This document shows positions 50,536 through 58,185 of a stretch of 64,000 nucleotides of DNA, piece after piece. The notes under the pieces were generated by a model. It was not told the origin of the DNA, did not search any database, and worked only from the letters and a program-made list of their open reading frames with translations. Positions within the stretch are counted from its first letter, which is position 1. Each line of letters opens with the position of its first letter. A program made the translations under genes and the position numbers. Location of the stretch: positions 310,001 to 374,000 of the forward strand of contig OY970376.1 in the NCBI GenBank assembly GCA_963718755.1. Direction: 5' to 3'. Source of the stretch: VRUE01 sp963718755. Lineage in GTDB: Bacteria; Actinomycetota; Thermoleophilia; Solirubrobacterales; 70-9.

Positions 50536-51477
50536 TCATGACGGAAGCGCCGTGACGTAGGTCTTGAAGGCCTTCTCCAAGCGGACCATGGCGTCGATCA
50601 TCGCCTCTTGGATCGCATGCCAGGCCGATTCCTCATTGCGGTAGCCGCCAGCGGGCAGATTCTTCGTAATCGCGCACTTCTTGCGCCCCTCGACCAGGCT
50701 CCAATTCAACGGCTCGCCGAACTCCGCCTCGATCTCAGGGCGGAGCTCCTCCAATGCACGAAAAAGGCGGTGATTGTCGGCTTCGTCGGCGCCCTCGATC
50801 CTCAACTCGACATCGCTGTCGTGCTGATGCAGGACGTAGGTGTAATGGATGCCACTGCGCCCGGAGCCCGCGCTGAGCCAGGTGTCGGTGTTGGGTGAAA
50901 CACCGGCATGAAGATTGGTCCGCTGTTTCGCCCGCTCGATCAACGCCGCCCAGAAGGCTTCGCGAAGATCGTGTCTCTCAACCCGGTCCTGCTTCCTGGC
51001 ACCGACCTCCCGCGTCTCGGGGCTCGGCCCGGTGATTAGCGTCAGCAATGGAGCTGGAGGAGAGTCGCCGATTCGCACTGCCTCAGCCTGGAGAAGGTAG
51101 AACCGGGCCTCCACAGTCTCATTGAGCCAAGTGATCGCCCCGACATGCTCGGGCCGCGGCTCGCTGACGATCCAGATCGCGCTTTTCGCTTCCAGCGCCG
51201 ACAGGTAGGTGATCAGCTTGCCGAGGTGGTCGTGATCACTCTTCTCAAGCTGGTTCTCGATTACCACGGTTGCGCCGGAACTGTCTTCGGCTACGAGGTC
51301 AACGCTGAAGCTGCCGGCACGGCGCTCGCGCTCCACGCTCTCCAGCGGATAGTCGAGAAGGTCGCTGAGAACATCTGGATTGCGCTCAAGCCACGTCGTG
51401 AAATCCCAAGCCTCGTGCGGCCAAACTTCCCGAAGAGGAACCCGTCGCAGCTTGCCGATCTCGCCAATGTTCGACAC
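50536..51477 (-). CDS. DUF4268-type protein with PD-(D/E)XK-like nuclease core
   Basis: The 313-aa protein matches DUF4268 proteins: an N-terminal LRRVPLREVWPHEAWDFTTWLERNPDVL, then the nuclease-like core FSVDLVAEDSSGATVVIENQLEKSDHDHLGKLITYL with the D-x(n)-ExQ-like pattern of restriction-type endonucleases, and a C-terminal DUF4268 region ending in LNWSLVEGRKKCAITK. Proteins of this kind occur singly near restriction and defence genes. Its partner, if any, is not obvious. It faces away from the TIR gene. Confidence 0.78.
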   Translation of the reverse strand: MSNIGEIGKLRRVPLREVWPHEAWDFTTWLERNPDVLSDLLDYPLESVERERRAGSFSVDLVAEDSSGATVVIENQLEKSDHDHLGKLITYLSALEAKSAIWIVSEPRPEHVGAITWLNETVEARFYLLQAEAVRIGDSPPAPLLTLITGPSPETREVGARKQDRVERHDLREAFWAALIERAKQRTNLHAGVSPNTDTWLSAGSGRSGIHYTYVLHQHDSDVELRIEGADEADNHRLFRALEELRPEIEAEFGEPLNWSLVEGRKKCAITKNLPAGGYRNEESAWHAIQEAMIDAMVRLEKAFKTYVTALPS

Positions 51478-51579
51478 GGCATGAGGCTATCCGAGCATTG
51501 AGCTGGTCGGGGAAACGGCTCAGTCCCAGTGGCGCCATGGCCTCAGAGGTACCTTCGCGCAGTTCCTTGTGTTTGACTC

Positions 51580-52308
51580 ATGCCAGTGACGGATGGGGCA
51601 CGAGCGTTTGTCAGCTACGCGGGCGAGGACCGCGGCGTTGCCGAGGCTATTGCGCGGGACCTAACGCAGATGGGGATTCCCACCTTCTACGACCGCGACT
51701 CGCTGCAGCCCGGCGACAGCATCGTCGAGCGCATTCATGAGGCCTTGAATCAAGCGGATTTCGGCGTACTGGTCGTATCACGCGACTTTCTCCAGAAAGA
51801 TTGGCCACGCCAAGAGACCCGCCAGCTCGTCCGCGATTACATAGAGGGGCGCACTCGTTTGCTCCCTGTTTGGCACAACGTGTCGTCTGATGAAGTGCGC
51901 GAGAAGCAACCCGCGCTTGCCGATATCTGGGCGGTGAACACGGAGAACGGACTGCGGGCAGTTGTGCGAGCACTGGCGGCACAAATGGTTGAGGCGGCAA
52001 CCATTGCCGTAGTTCCGGTCTATCAGCGCCCGGTGGAGAGGTTCCGGATGGGGGTGGGCGATTTGACGGAGGGAATCGAGGGGCCTGCTTTCAGCGCCTG
52101 GGAGGCCCTGATGCATTTTAACGCCGACCAATTCCCGATCTTCGTTGAAGGCGAGATCATTGAGCGGTCTGAACTGCTTGGCAGGGCGGCGGAACTGATT
52201 GCTGCCGATGAAGGGGCTCTCGAAGTAAGTGCGTCAACCCTGCGAGAGCTAAAGAGGCTCTGCAATACGGAGCTAGGATTCGACTTCCCCATTGAGGATC
52301 CACCATGA
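51580..52308 (+). CDS. TIR-domain protein
   Basis: The 242-aa protein starts with a TIR domain (residues 1-145): ARAFVSYAGEDRGVAEAIARDL, FYDRDSLQPGDSIVERIHEAL, FGVLVVSRDFLQKDWPRQE with the likely catalytic Glu79, and RLLPVWHNVSSDEV. Bacterial TIR domains cleave NAD+ or make NAD-derived signals in phage defence. The remaining 95 residues are an unassigned helical domain that could sense or oligomerise. Its stop overlaps the DUF2188 gene by ATGA. Confidence 0.87.
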   Translation: MPVTDGARAFVSYAGEDRGVAEAIARDLTQMGIPTFYDRDSLQPGDSIVERIHEALNQADFGVLVVSRDFLQKDWPRQETRQLVRDYIEGRTRLLPVWHNVSSDEVREKQPALADIWAVNTENGLRAVVRALAAQMVEAATIAVVPVYQRPVERFRMGVGDLTEGIEGPAFSAWEALMHFNADQFPIFVEGEIIERSELLGRAAELIAADEGALEVSASTLRELKRLCNTELGFDFPIEDPP

Positions 52309-52520
52309 GCCGCGAGTACCACATCGTCATCAAAGGCGACGGCTGGAACGTCGTGAAGCGCGACGGAAACCGGATCGGCGCCTCGCATAAATCGAAGAAA
52401 GAGGCGGTCCGCGCTGGTCGGATCGCATTGCGGAAGGCTGGCGGGGGACAGCTTGTGGTCCACGGCCGAGATGGCCGCATCCGTGACAGCGACACGGTGT
52501 TTGGTTCAGGCCAGGATTAG
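52305..52520 (+). CDS. DUF2188 small protein
   Basis: The 71-aa protein fits DUF2188: EYHIVIKGDGWNVVKRDGNRI, SKKEAVRAGRIALRK, GGQLVVHGRDGRIRDSDTVFG. The function of the family is unknown, but members often lie beside defence genes. It is coupled by ATGA to the TIR gene, so the two are probably one unit. Confidence 0.83.
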   Translation: MSREYHIVIKGDGWNVVKRDGNRIGASHKSKKEAVRAGRIALRKAGGGQLVVHGRDGRIRDSDTVFGSGQD

Positions 52521-52642
52521 CGAAGACCCCTGCTACTGCTTCGGCCGGTGTCATGTTCGGGCCCTTCGGCGGTGACCGTCGAAGCGATTGGTAGCCAAGC
52601 TAAAGACGAGTCTCGACCGATCTTCCTGCCAGGGTTTCTCTC

Positions 52643-53464
52643 GTGGCAAAGGCGATCCGAAGCTTGAGCTCGGCCCAGCTCACGCAGCTAGCGCAGCTGC
52701 TCGACGGACCGACGGGCGGGGAGTTGAACCGAATGCTTCAGGAGGCGCGCATCCCGATCGGAAGCGAAAGCACCAAATGGCGGCGATTGCGGGAGTCCTT
52801 TGATCTTGTTCAGCGCCAAGCAGGGTGTGGCAATGCTGTCGCCAGGTTTGTGAAGCTGGCCCTCAACCCGGCCAACTTCATCGGCGAAAGGCAGGCATTC
52901 GAAAGCCTGCGCCACGATGTAAATCAGGTGCTCGGTTTTTCGGGAATTCGAATTGAAGAGACCGGGACGCTGGTCCTAGTCAAGAAGACGAGGACCCTTA
53001 CGGAAGCTGAGCAGCGTGCAGACCGCCTCCGTGCACGACTCGTGGAGCGAGGGGTCCACTCCGATGTCCTCGGCTACTGCCGAGCAGAGCTGATGCAAAA
53101 GAACTTCTTTCACGCGGTTCTAGAGGCTTCAAAGAGCGTGTTCGAGAAGATCAGAGAACGAACGGGACTGGCGGGAGATGGCGCGGACCTGATCGATGAA
53201 GCGTTTCGCCTTGCTAATCCGGCACTGCTCTTCAACGATCTCTCGAACAATTCCGAGCGGAGTGAGCACACTGGCCTAGCGACGTTGGCAAAGGCTCTTT
53301 GCTCGATTTACCGAAAGCCGGCCGCCCACGCCCCCAAGGTCAAATGGGCGATCGTTGAACAGGAGGCGCTCGATGTGTTGACGATTGCATCGATGCTGCA
53401 TCGGCGGATTGATCAGGCACGACTGGCACCTGGTGCTCCGAACTTCCTCTCCGCGGCGGCCTAA
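52643..53464 (+). CDS. TIGR02391 family protein with HEPN-like RxxxxH motif
   Basis: From the GTG at 52643 the protein is 273 aa. Its C-terminal half fits TIGR02391: VLGYCRAELMQKNFFHAVLEASKSVFEKIR, LFNDLSNNSERSEHTGLATLAKALCSIYRKPAAHAPKV. RKPAAH matches the Rx4H motif of HEPN ribonucleases. The N-terminal half is helical and unassigned. It lies three bases before a second protein with an Rx4H motif, suggesting a two-subunit unit. Confidence 0.75.
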   Translation: MAKAIRSLSSAQLTQLAQLLDGPTGGELNRMLQEARIPIGSESTKWRRLRESFDLVQRQAGCGNAVARFVKLALNPANFIGERQAFESLRHDVNQVLGFSGIRIEETGTLVLVKKTRTLTEAEQRADRLRARLVERGVHSDVLGYCRAELMQKNFFHAVLEASKSVFEKIRERTGLAGDGADLIDEAFRLANPALLFNDLSNNSERSEHTGLATLAKALCSIYRKPAAHAPKVKWAIVEQEALDVLTIASMLHRRIDQARLAPGAPNFLSAAA

Positions 53465-53467
53465 GAC

Positions 53468-54331
53468 ATGGAGGGTCGCAAGCTGAGGAAACCGATCCGT
53501 ATGTCTCTCAGGGAGAACGCTTACGACTTCCTTAATGAGTCGATCCGAAGCGCCGCCCGCGCTCGCGATGAGCCAGCCGCATGGAAGTTCGCCGTCCTCA
53601 GTGTGGTTCAGGCAATAGAGCTTTTGCTGAAGGCTCGGCTTTACGAGGCACATCCGGTCTTGGTCTTTGAAAACGTCGACCGCCCTAATCGGACGGTCTC
53701 ACTGAGCCAGGCAGTCAAGCGGATAAAAAGCGCCGCCGAGATTCATCTCACCTCCAGGGAGGAGAGGTCTATCCGCAAGGCCCAGCAATGGCGGGACCAG
53801 ATCATCCACCATGAGTTTGAGTTCTCCGCATACGAAGTAGAGAGCGTTTACGTCCAGCTCTTCGAGTTCCTCGTCCATTTCCACGACGAGCGGACGGACT
53901 TCGGCCCCCTGCACAGCCATATCGACCCAGAACTCTGGCCCATGGAGGCAGAGCTAATCGAGTTCTTCCGTCGGGAGTTTGTCGCTTACAACGGTGCTCA
54001 GATGATCCGTTCCTGGCCGGCTCAGATCGTTGCTGCACAGACCGAAAAGACCATCGATTTGCACAGACGGGAATACCATCGACTCCCTTATGGAGTTGAG
54101 CCGGGGTGGGAGATGAGTGCGGATGCTCCGTGCCACGACTGCGGCGTGAGGAAAGAACAGCTCCACGTTGCCAATTGCGACGTCGAGGCTTGTCCGAGGT
54201 GCTTCGGACAACTCATCACCTGTGGGTGCTTCTGGGACGAGGGCCCATCTGACTCGGACCTCGAGTCCCTAGACGTGCTCGTGCAACGGTATCGGCAGAG
54301 CATCGAGCGCCGAGCGGAAGACACCGGCTAG
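53468..54331 (+). CDS. HEPN-like protein with C-terminal zinc ribbon
   Basis: The 287-aa protein has a HEPN-like pattern: AIELLLKARLYEAHPVLVFEN, then RKAQQWRDQIIHHEFEFSAYEV with Arg109 and His114 forming the Rx4H motif. The C-terminus has paired cysteines (CHDCGVRKEQLHVANCDVEACPRCFGQLITCGC in outline), which suggests a zinc ribbon for nucleic-acid or protein recognition. It starts three bases after the TIGR02391 gene. HEPN domains are common RNase effectors of defence systems. I know no system with exactly this pair. Confidence 0.65.
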   Translation: MEGRKLRKPIRMSLRENAYDFLNESIRSAARARDEPAAWKFAVLSVVQAIELLLKARLYEAHPVLVFENVDRPNRTVSLSQAVKRIKSAAEIHLTSREERSIRKAQQWRDQIIHHEFEFSAYEVESVYVQLFEFLVHFHDERTDFGPLHSHIDPELWPMEAELIEFFRREFVAYNGAQMIRSWPAQIVAAQTEKTIDLHRREYHRLPYGVEPGWEMSADAPCHDCGVRKEQLHVANCDVEACPRCFGQLITCGCFWDEGPSDSDLESLDVLVQRYRQSIERRAEDTG

Positions 54332-54415
54332 ACCTATCGACGCTCCGTGTAATCCCGCCCATCCGCTCGCTTCTGCCGCGCAGCAGAGCTAACGTCCGCG
54401 AGCAATCGAAAAAGC

Positions 54416-54553
54416 GCCCCGGCGGCGGTGGAACGCCCCGGGGCATGGCACCGAAGGGATTAGCTTCGATGCAAGCGAGAAAGTACTCGCCGAAGTCCTC
54501 GCACGCGAGGACGCATCCGGCCCTCCTCGGTGCTCTGCCGAAAGGAGGGCACC
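54416..54553 (+). promoter_or_regulatory. Structured 5' leader, second copy
   Basis: It corresponds to 12156-12302. The pairs are 54416-54422 with 54438-54444, 54448-54454 with 54527-54533 (GCACCGA/TCGGTGC), and 54529-54536 with 54546-54553 over the Shine-Dalgarno AAAGGAGG at 54541-54548. Relative to copy 1 the last hairpin has compensating changes that keep pairing. Confidence 0.6.
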
Positions 54554-54979
54554 TTGCCCCGCGAAACGATCAGGATCACGAAGGACCAGCGCGACGCGCT
54601 CTATGAGCAGGTCCGCAATCACCTCGCCTCCATAGGCGACCTCTGGCTTGCGCTGGAGCCCAACGAGGACTATGCGACCGCTGAGCGGCTGGCGATCGAG
54701 TTCTCCGAAGACTTCCGGCTGATGGCCGACCTCGGCTGGAGCCCGGAGGACCAGCGCGAACGAGTGGCGTTGACCATGCCGCCGCACGACCTAATGGAAG
54801 TCGTCAGGCGTCTGCGCGACGAAGCGCAGGGCGGCCTCGCCGACGCAGAGGCGGAGCAACGCTCGCACGAGGTCGAGAGCCAGGCCGCAGGCTTCCAGGC
54901 GGCTTGGCAGACCTGCGAAGTCATCCTCGACGCTCTTGCCGACTCGGAGGAGGGAGAGATCCATGTCAGCCGGGCATAA
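54554..54979 (+). CDS. Conserved small protein of integrated elements, copy 2
   Basis: The paralogue of 12303-12725 is 141 aa and starts at TTG 54554, in the place of the ATG in copy 1. It reads PRETIRITKDQRDALYEQV and shares DYATAERLAIEFSEDFRLMADLGW and LRDEAQGGLAD blocks. The ribosome site is AAAGGAGG within the same hairpin. Its last 17 bases overlap a small winged-helix gene. The function is unknown. Confidence 0.8.
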   Translation: MPRETIRITKDQRDALYEQVRNHLASIGDLWLALEPNEDYATAERLAIEFSEDFRLMADLGWSPEDQRERVALTMPPHDLMEVVRRLRDEAQGGLADAEAEQRSHEVESQAAGFQAAWQTCEVILDALADSEEGEIHVSRA

Positions 54980-55199
54980 GAAGCGTCTGCGTCCCGGCGA
55001 GCTGGACGGCCTCGTCCTCTCCTACCTCTGCAAGCACCGTAAGGAGGGGGCGCTGACCGCCACGGCAGTCGGCAAAGGGATTGGCCGCTCACCCGGCGCC
55101 GTCGCCAATTGTCTAAAGCGGCTAGCGAAGGCCAAGAAGGTGCGGCTGGCAAAGAAAGCGCCCCGCGCCTACCTCCTCAAGGAGGCGAAGGCGCGGTGA
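54963..55199 (+). CDS. Small helix-turn-helix protein, 78 aa
   Basis: From the ATG at 54963 the protein begins MSAGHKKRLRPGELDGLVLS and reads LTATAVGKGIGRSPGAVANCLKRLAKAKKVRLAKKAPRAYLL, a helix-turn-helix or small winged-helix pattern with a basic tail. It overlaps the preceding gene and is probably translated with it. It may regulate the element or act as a directionality factor for the recombinase. This is inference. Confidence 0.65.
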   Translation: MSAGHKKRLRPGELDGLVLSYLCKHRKEGALTATAVGKGIGRSPGAVANCLKRLAKAKKVRLAKKAPRAYLLKEAKAR

Positions 55200-55681
55200 G
55201 CGGTGGCGGGGTCGGCCAAGTTGGAGGTCGACCCCGCCATTCAATTTTTCGGCCAAAAGAGCACTCGGATATGCAGGGATTACCCGCGATTACCTCTTCT
55301 CCGAGATCCAAGTTGACTTCGCGCTTTCACGGAGCTATCCAGGGGCTATGGAGCCTTGGATCAACAACCAAAAATGCCCCGAACCGAGTTCGTGTGGCTG
55401 TTCGCCTAGCTGGTCGTCTGGCTGTTCGCCTGGGTGGTCGCCTTGAGCTTCTTTCGAAGCTGCCGCTTTGCCCAGGGCACTGCGCTTTCCGCGCCCTTGC
55501 CTTCTGCCGACATCTCTACGTCGCACTCAAGTCAGTCGATCGTCTCGATACCTCGCGCAGGTTCTCTCTACGTCTCAGCGTCCTTCGCGCTCGACGCCCG
55601 CGCCCTCTCCTCCGCGCTGGATGCAGCGCTTCTTCCCGTCACCGCCTCGCGGCCGGTTGCCGCCTCGGGGGCGGCGGCGTA
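55200..55681. other. Gene-poor stretch with repeats shared with the other element
   Basis: No convincing gene is seen. A 24-base unit beginning TGGCTGTTCGCCT is repeated at 55395 and 55419 with three differences. The 26 bases at 55604-55629 (CCTCTCCTCCGCGCTGG and on) match 18048-18073 in the first element with one mismatch, each shortly before a recombination-related gene. GC-rich dyads follow both copies. Confidence 0.5.
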
Positions 55682-55879
55682 GTGGGGCATCAGCGCACGA
55701 CCCCTCGCGAGAGCCGACGTAGGCGCGGCTGCGCCCGCTCGGCGCGGGTCCTAGCGGTAAGGCGCCGGGAGGCCGACCTCGACCGCTTTGTCGCCGCCCT
55801 GTTGGCGCTGGCCTCTGAGCCTGGCTGCGACGGCTCCCGCGTCAGGCGCACCTCGCGAGGGAAGGCACGGCGGCGATGA
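55682..55879 (+). CDS. Possible small basic ORF before the recombinase
   Basis: A GTG-started frame of 65 codons ends with an ATGA overlap onto the recombinase gene. The C-terminal part reads VRRREADLDRFVAALLALASEPG and is plausible as protein; the start is Arg-rich and doubtful. Small ORFs coupled to serine recombinases are sometimes accessory factors. Confidence 0.35.
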   Translation: MGHQRTTPRESRRRRGCARSARVLAVRRREADLDRFVAALLALASEPGCDGSRVRRTSRGKARRR

Positions 55880-57624
55880 GGCGGGCAGCGCTCTACCTGC
55901 GCGTCTCCACCGCCGCCCAGGCGACCAGAGACCGTGAGCCGGAGGGCTACTCGATCCCCGCCCAGCGGGAGGCTTGTCAGGCGAAGGCAGCGGAGCTTGA
56001 TGCCGAGGTGGTCGCCGAGCACGTCGACCGAGGGGAGTCGGCGAAGACCGCCGACCGACCGGAACTGAAGGCGCTGCTGGCTCGCCTGGAAGCCGAGCGC
56101 GACCTCGACTACGTGATCGTCCACAAGGTCGACCGGCTCGCCCGCAACCGCTATGACGACGCCACCATTACCTACGCCCTACACGAGGCCGGGGTCGAGC
56201 TGGTCTCGGTCACCGAGAACATCGACCGCACCCCGGTCGGCACCTTCATGCACGCGATCGTCGCCGCCAACGCCGAGTTCTACTCGGCCAATCTGGCGGC
56301 CGAGGCGAAGAAGGGGCTGGTGCAGAAGGCGAAGATGGGAGGCACGCCGACGCGGGCGCCCATCGGCTACCTGAACGTCCGCAAGTTGATCGAGGGGCGC
56401 GAAGTCCGCACCGTCGAAGTCGATCCCGAGCGAGCGCCCCACGTCCGCTGGGCCTTCGCCGCCTACGGCTCGGGCGCCTACACCCTGGACACGCTCCTGG
56501 CCACTCTGACCGGCCGCGGCCTGCGGACGCGGCCGACCGCGAAGAAGCCCGAAAAGCCGCTCTCGCGCAGCCAGCTCGCCTTGATGCTCCAGAACCCCTA
56601 CTACGTGGGGGTCGTCCGCTACGCGGGAGTGGAATACGAGGGGCGACACGAGCATCTGGTCGACAAGGCGAGCTTCGACAAAGCCAAAGCGGTCCTCGCC
56701 GCCCACAACCATGCCGCCGAGAAGGACCGCAAGCACCACCACTACCTGAAGGGCTCCCTCTACTGCGGTCGCTGCGGTTCGCGGATGAGCTTGATCCAGG
56801 CGAAGGGCAACGGCGGCCGCTACCCCTACTTCTTCTGCATCGGCCGCATGAAGGGCACCGGCTGCAAGCAGCCCTACGTGCCCGTCGACCTGATCGAGGC
56901 GGCGGTTGAGGACGCCTACGGCGATGTCGCCATCGAACGCGAACAGGCTGACCTCGTGCGGGAGAAGCTTGAGGTGGCACTCATCGGAATGCGCGAGCAG
57001 GCCGAAGCCGAGGCCGCTCGCCAGCGACGGCGACTCGCGAAGGTGAATGAGGAGCGCGAGAAGCTCCTCCACGCCTACTACGCGGGCGCGGTGCCGGTCG
57101 ATCTTTTGCGCTCTGAGCAGGACCGCCTCGCCGCCGAGACCAGGCAGGCCGAGCGCCACTTGGAAGCTGCCGAGGCCTCCTTCGGCGACATCGCCAGCAC
57201 CCTCGCTAAGGCGCTCGATCTGCTCGCCGACTGCCAGCGTGCCTACCTGGCCGCACCGGGTCCTCTGCGCCGCCAGTGGAACCAGGCACTCTTCGAGCGG
57301 CTGGTCGTCTACGACGAGCGCATCGCTGACGCGGAGGTGGCCGAGCCCTTCGCCACGCTCGCCGATCCGGAGCTTCCGAAGCGGCTGAGTGGCGAGGCCG
57401 TCACCGGAACCGGCGCTTCTTCTGGCGGCGGTTCAAATGAGGAGCTTCTAATCGGGGAGACAGGATTTGAACCTGCGACCGCTCGGCCCCCAGCCGAGTG
57501 CGCTACCAGACTGCGCCACTCCCCGTGGCTGCTACGCATTCTGACGGATTCGGGCAAACTATCGGGGCGCGGCAGTCGTAAAGCAGCAGGCGGCTTGTCC
57601 CACGCGGTGGTAGCTCAACGGTAG
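55876..57624 (+). CDS. Large serine recombinase (integrase) at tRNA-Pro
   Basis: The 582-aa frame starts MRRAALYLRVSTAAQAT with the catalytic Ser11, and has VDRLARNRYDD, the recombinase domain GGTPTRAPIGYLN, a zinc-ribbon segment LYCGRCGSRMSL to YFFCIGRMKGTGC and a long coiled coil. The last 50 or so residues are read through tRNA-Pro on the opposite strand and into tRNA-Gly, so the natural end before insertion was different. It is a relative, not a copy, of the recombinase at 20690. Confidence 0.9.
   Translation: MRRAALYLRVSTAAQATRDREPEGYSIPAQREACQAKAAELDAEVVAEHVDRGESAKTADRPELKALLARLEAERDLDYVIVHKVDRLARNRYDDATITYALHEAGVELVSVTENIDRTPVGTFMHAIVAANAEFYSANLAAEAKKGLVQKAKMGGTPTRAPIGYLNVRKLIEGREVRTVEVDPERAPHVRWAFAAYGSGAYTLDTLLATLTGRGLRTRPTAKKPEKPLSRSQLALMLQNPYYVGVVRYAGVEYEGRHEHLVDKASFDKAKAVLAAHNHAAEKDRKHHHYLKGSLYCGRCGSRMSLIQAKGNGGRYPYFFCIGRMKGTGCKQPYVPVDLIEAAVEDAYGDVAIEREQADLVREKLEVALIGMREQAEAEAARQRRRLAKVNEEREKLLHAYYAGAVPVDLLRSEQDRLAAETRQAERHLEAAEASFGDIASTLAKALDLLADCQRAYLAAPGPLRRQWNQALFERLVVYDERIADAEVAEPFATLADPELPKRLSGEAVTGTGASSGGGSNEELLIGETGFEPATARPPAECATRLRHSPWLLRILTDSGKLSGRGSRKAAGGLSHAVVAQR
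57452..57466 (+). repeat. Attachment-site core at the tRNA-Pro 3' end
   Basis: TCGGGGAGACAGGAT is shared exactly with 39633 and 40751. It covers the discriminator, acceptor strand and part of the T arm of tRNA-Pro. Confidence 0.75.
57452..57525 (-). tRNA. tRNA-Pro (GGG)
   Basis: The 74-base gene has acceptor CGGGGAG/CTCCCCG, anticodon stem CTCGG/CCGAG with loop CTGGGGG (anticodon GGG) and T arm GCAGGTTCAAATCCTGT. CCA is not encoded. Confidence 0.93.
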
Positions 57625-57674
57625 AGCCTCGCCCTTCCAAGGCGATGATGCGGGTTCAATTCCCGTCCGCCGCT
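57604..57674 (+). tRNA. tRNA-Gly (TCC)
   Basis: The 71-base gene has acceptor GCGGTGG/CCGCCGC, anticodon stem TCGCC/GGCGA with loop CTTCCAA (anticodon TCC) and the T loop TTCAATT. The discriminator is T. Confidence 0.93.
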
Positions 57675-57688
57675 TCCGCGCTCCCGTT

Positions 57689-57708
57689 ATGCGAACGTCT
57701 GTTCGCAT
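57689..57708 (+). terminator. Hairpin after tRNA-Gly
   Basis: ATGCGAAC (57689-57696) and GTTCGCAT (57701-57708) pair perfectly around a GTCT loop 14 bases after the tRNA. No T-run follows. Confidence 0.5.
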
Positions 57709-57724
57709 CTATAGGTTCCAAGAT

Positions 57725-58185
57725 ATGAGGGTCTGTGGGCGCTGCAAGGAGAGAAAGGCACCGGACGAATTCGCCTGGCGCCGTAAAGCACGCGGCCAAC
57801 GCGACAACTACTGCCGAGCCTGCCGAACTGTCTACAAGCACGAGCACTACGCGCGTAATTAAGCAGCGGTACATCGATTCTGCCCGGCGCCGCACGGAAA
57901 GGATCGTCTCCGAACGCACCGCTCGTTTCGTTCTTTCGTGACCATCCCTGCGTTGACTGCGGAGAGGGCGACCCGCTCGTACTGGAGTTCGATCACCTGG
58001 AAGATAAGCAATTCGGCATCGGTCGCGGCATGCGCGAACGACCTTGGAAGGCCGTTTTGGCCGAGATCGAGAAGTGCGAGGTCGTGTGCGCGAACTGCCA
58101 TCGGCGCCGGACAAATCGCCGAGGGGGTTTCATCCGCACCGTCATAGCTGCCGATACGGCGAGCAATGACGCGAACGGCGAGTAA
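57725..58185 (+). pseudogene. HNH endonuclease gene broken by frameshifts
   Basis: Three fragments in different frames make one HNH protein. Starting at ATG 57725: MRVCGRCKERKAPDEFAW with RDNYCRACR; then KQRYIDSARRRTERIVSERTARF; then HPCVDCGEGDPLVLEFDHLEDK and CEVVCANCHRRRT with the zinc Cys pairs and the catalytic His region. Shifts are near 57860 and 57930. Intact relatives are about 150 aa. Its end overlaps the start of the next gene by 20 bases. Confidence 0.7.

Larger units (their letters stand above)
40751..57466 (+). mobile_element. Composite region inserted at tRNA-Pro
   Basis: The segment lies between TCGGGGAGACAGGAT copies at 40751 and 57452, with a serine recombinase reading into the tRNA at the right end. 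A third copy at 39633 extends it by a 1.1-kb module. Everything between may have come in one insertion, or in several at the same tRNA. The minimal recombinase element with its leader and small genes is 54416-57466. The outer limits are uncertain. Confidence 0.5.
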
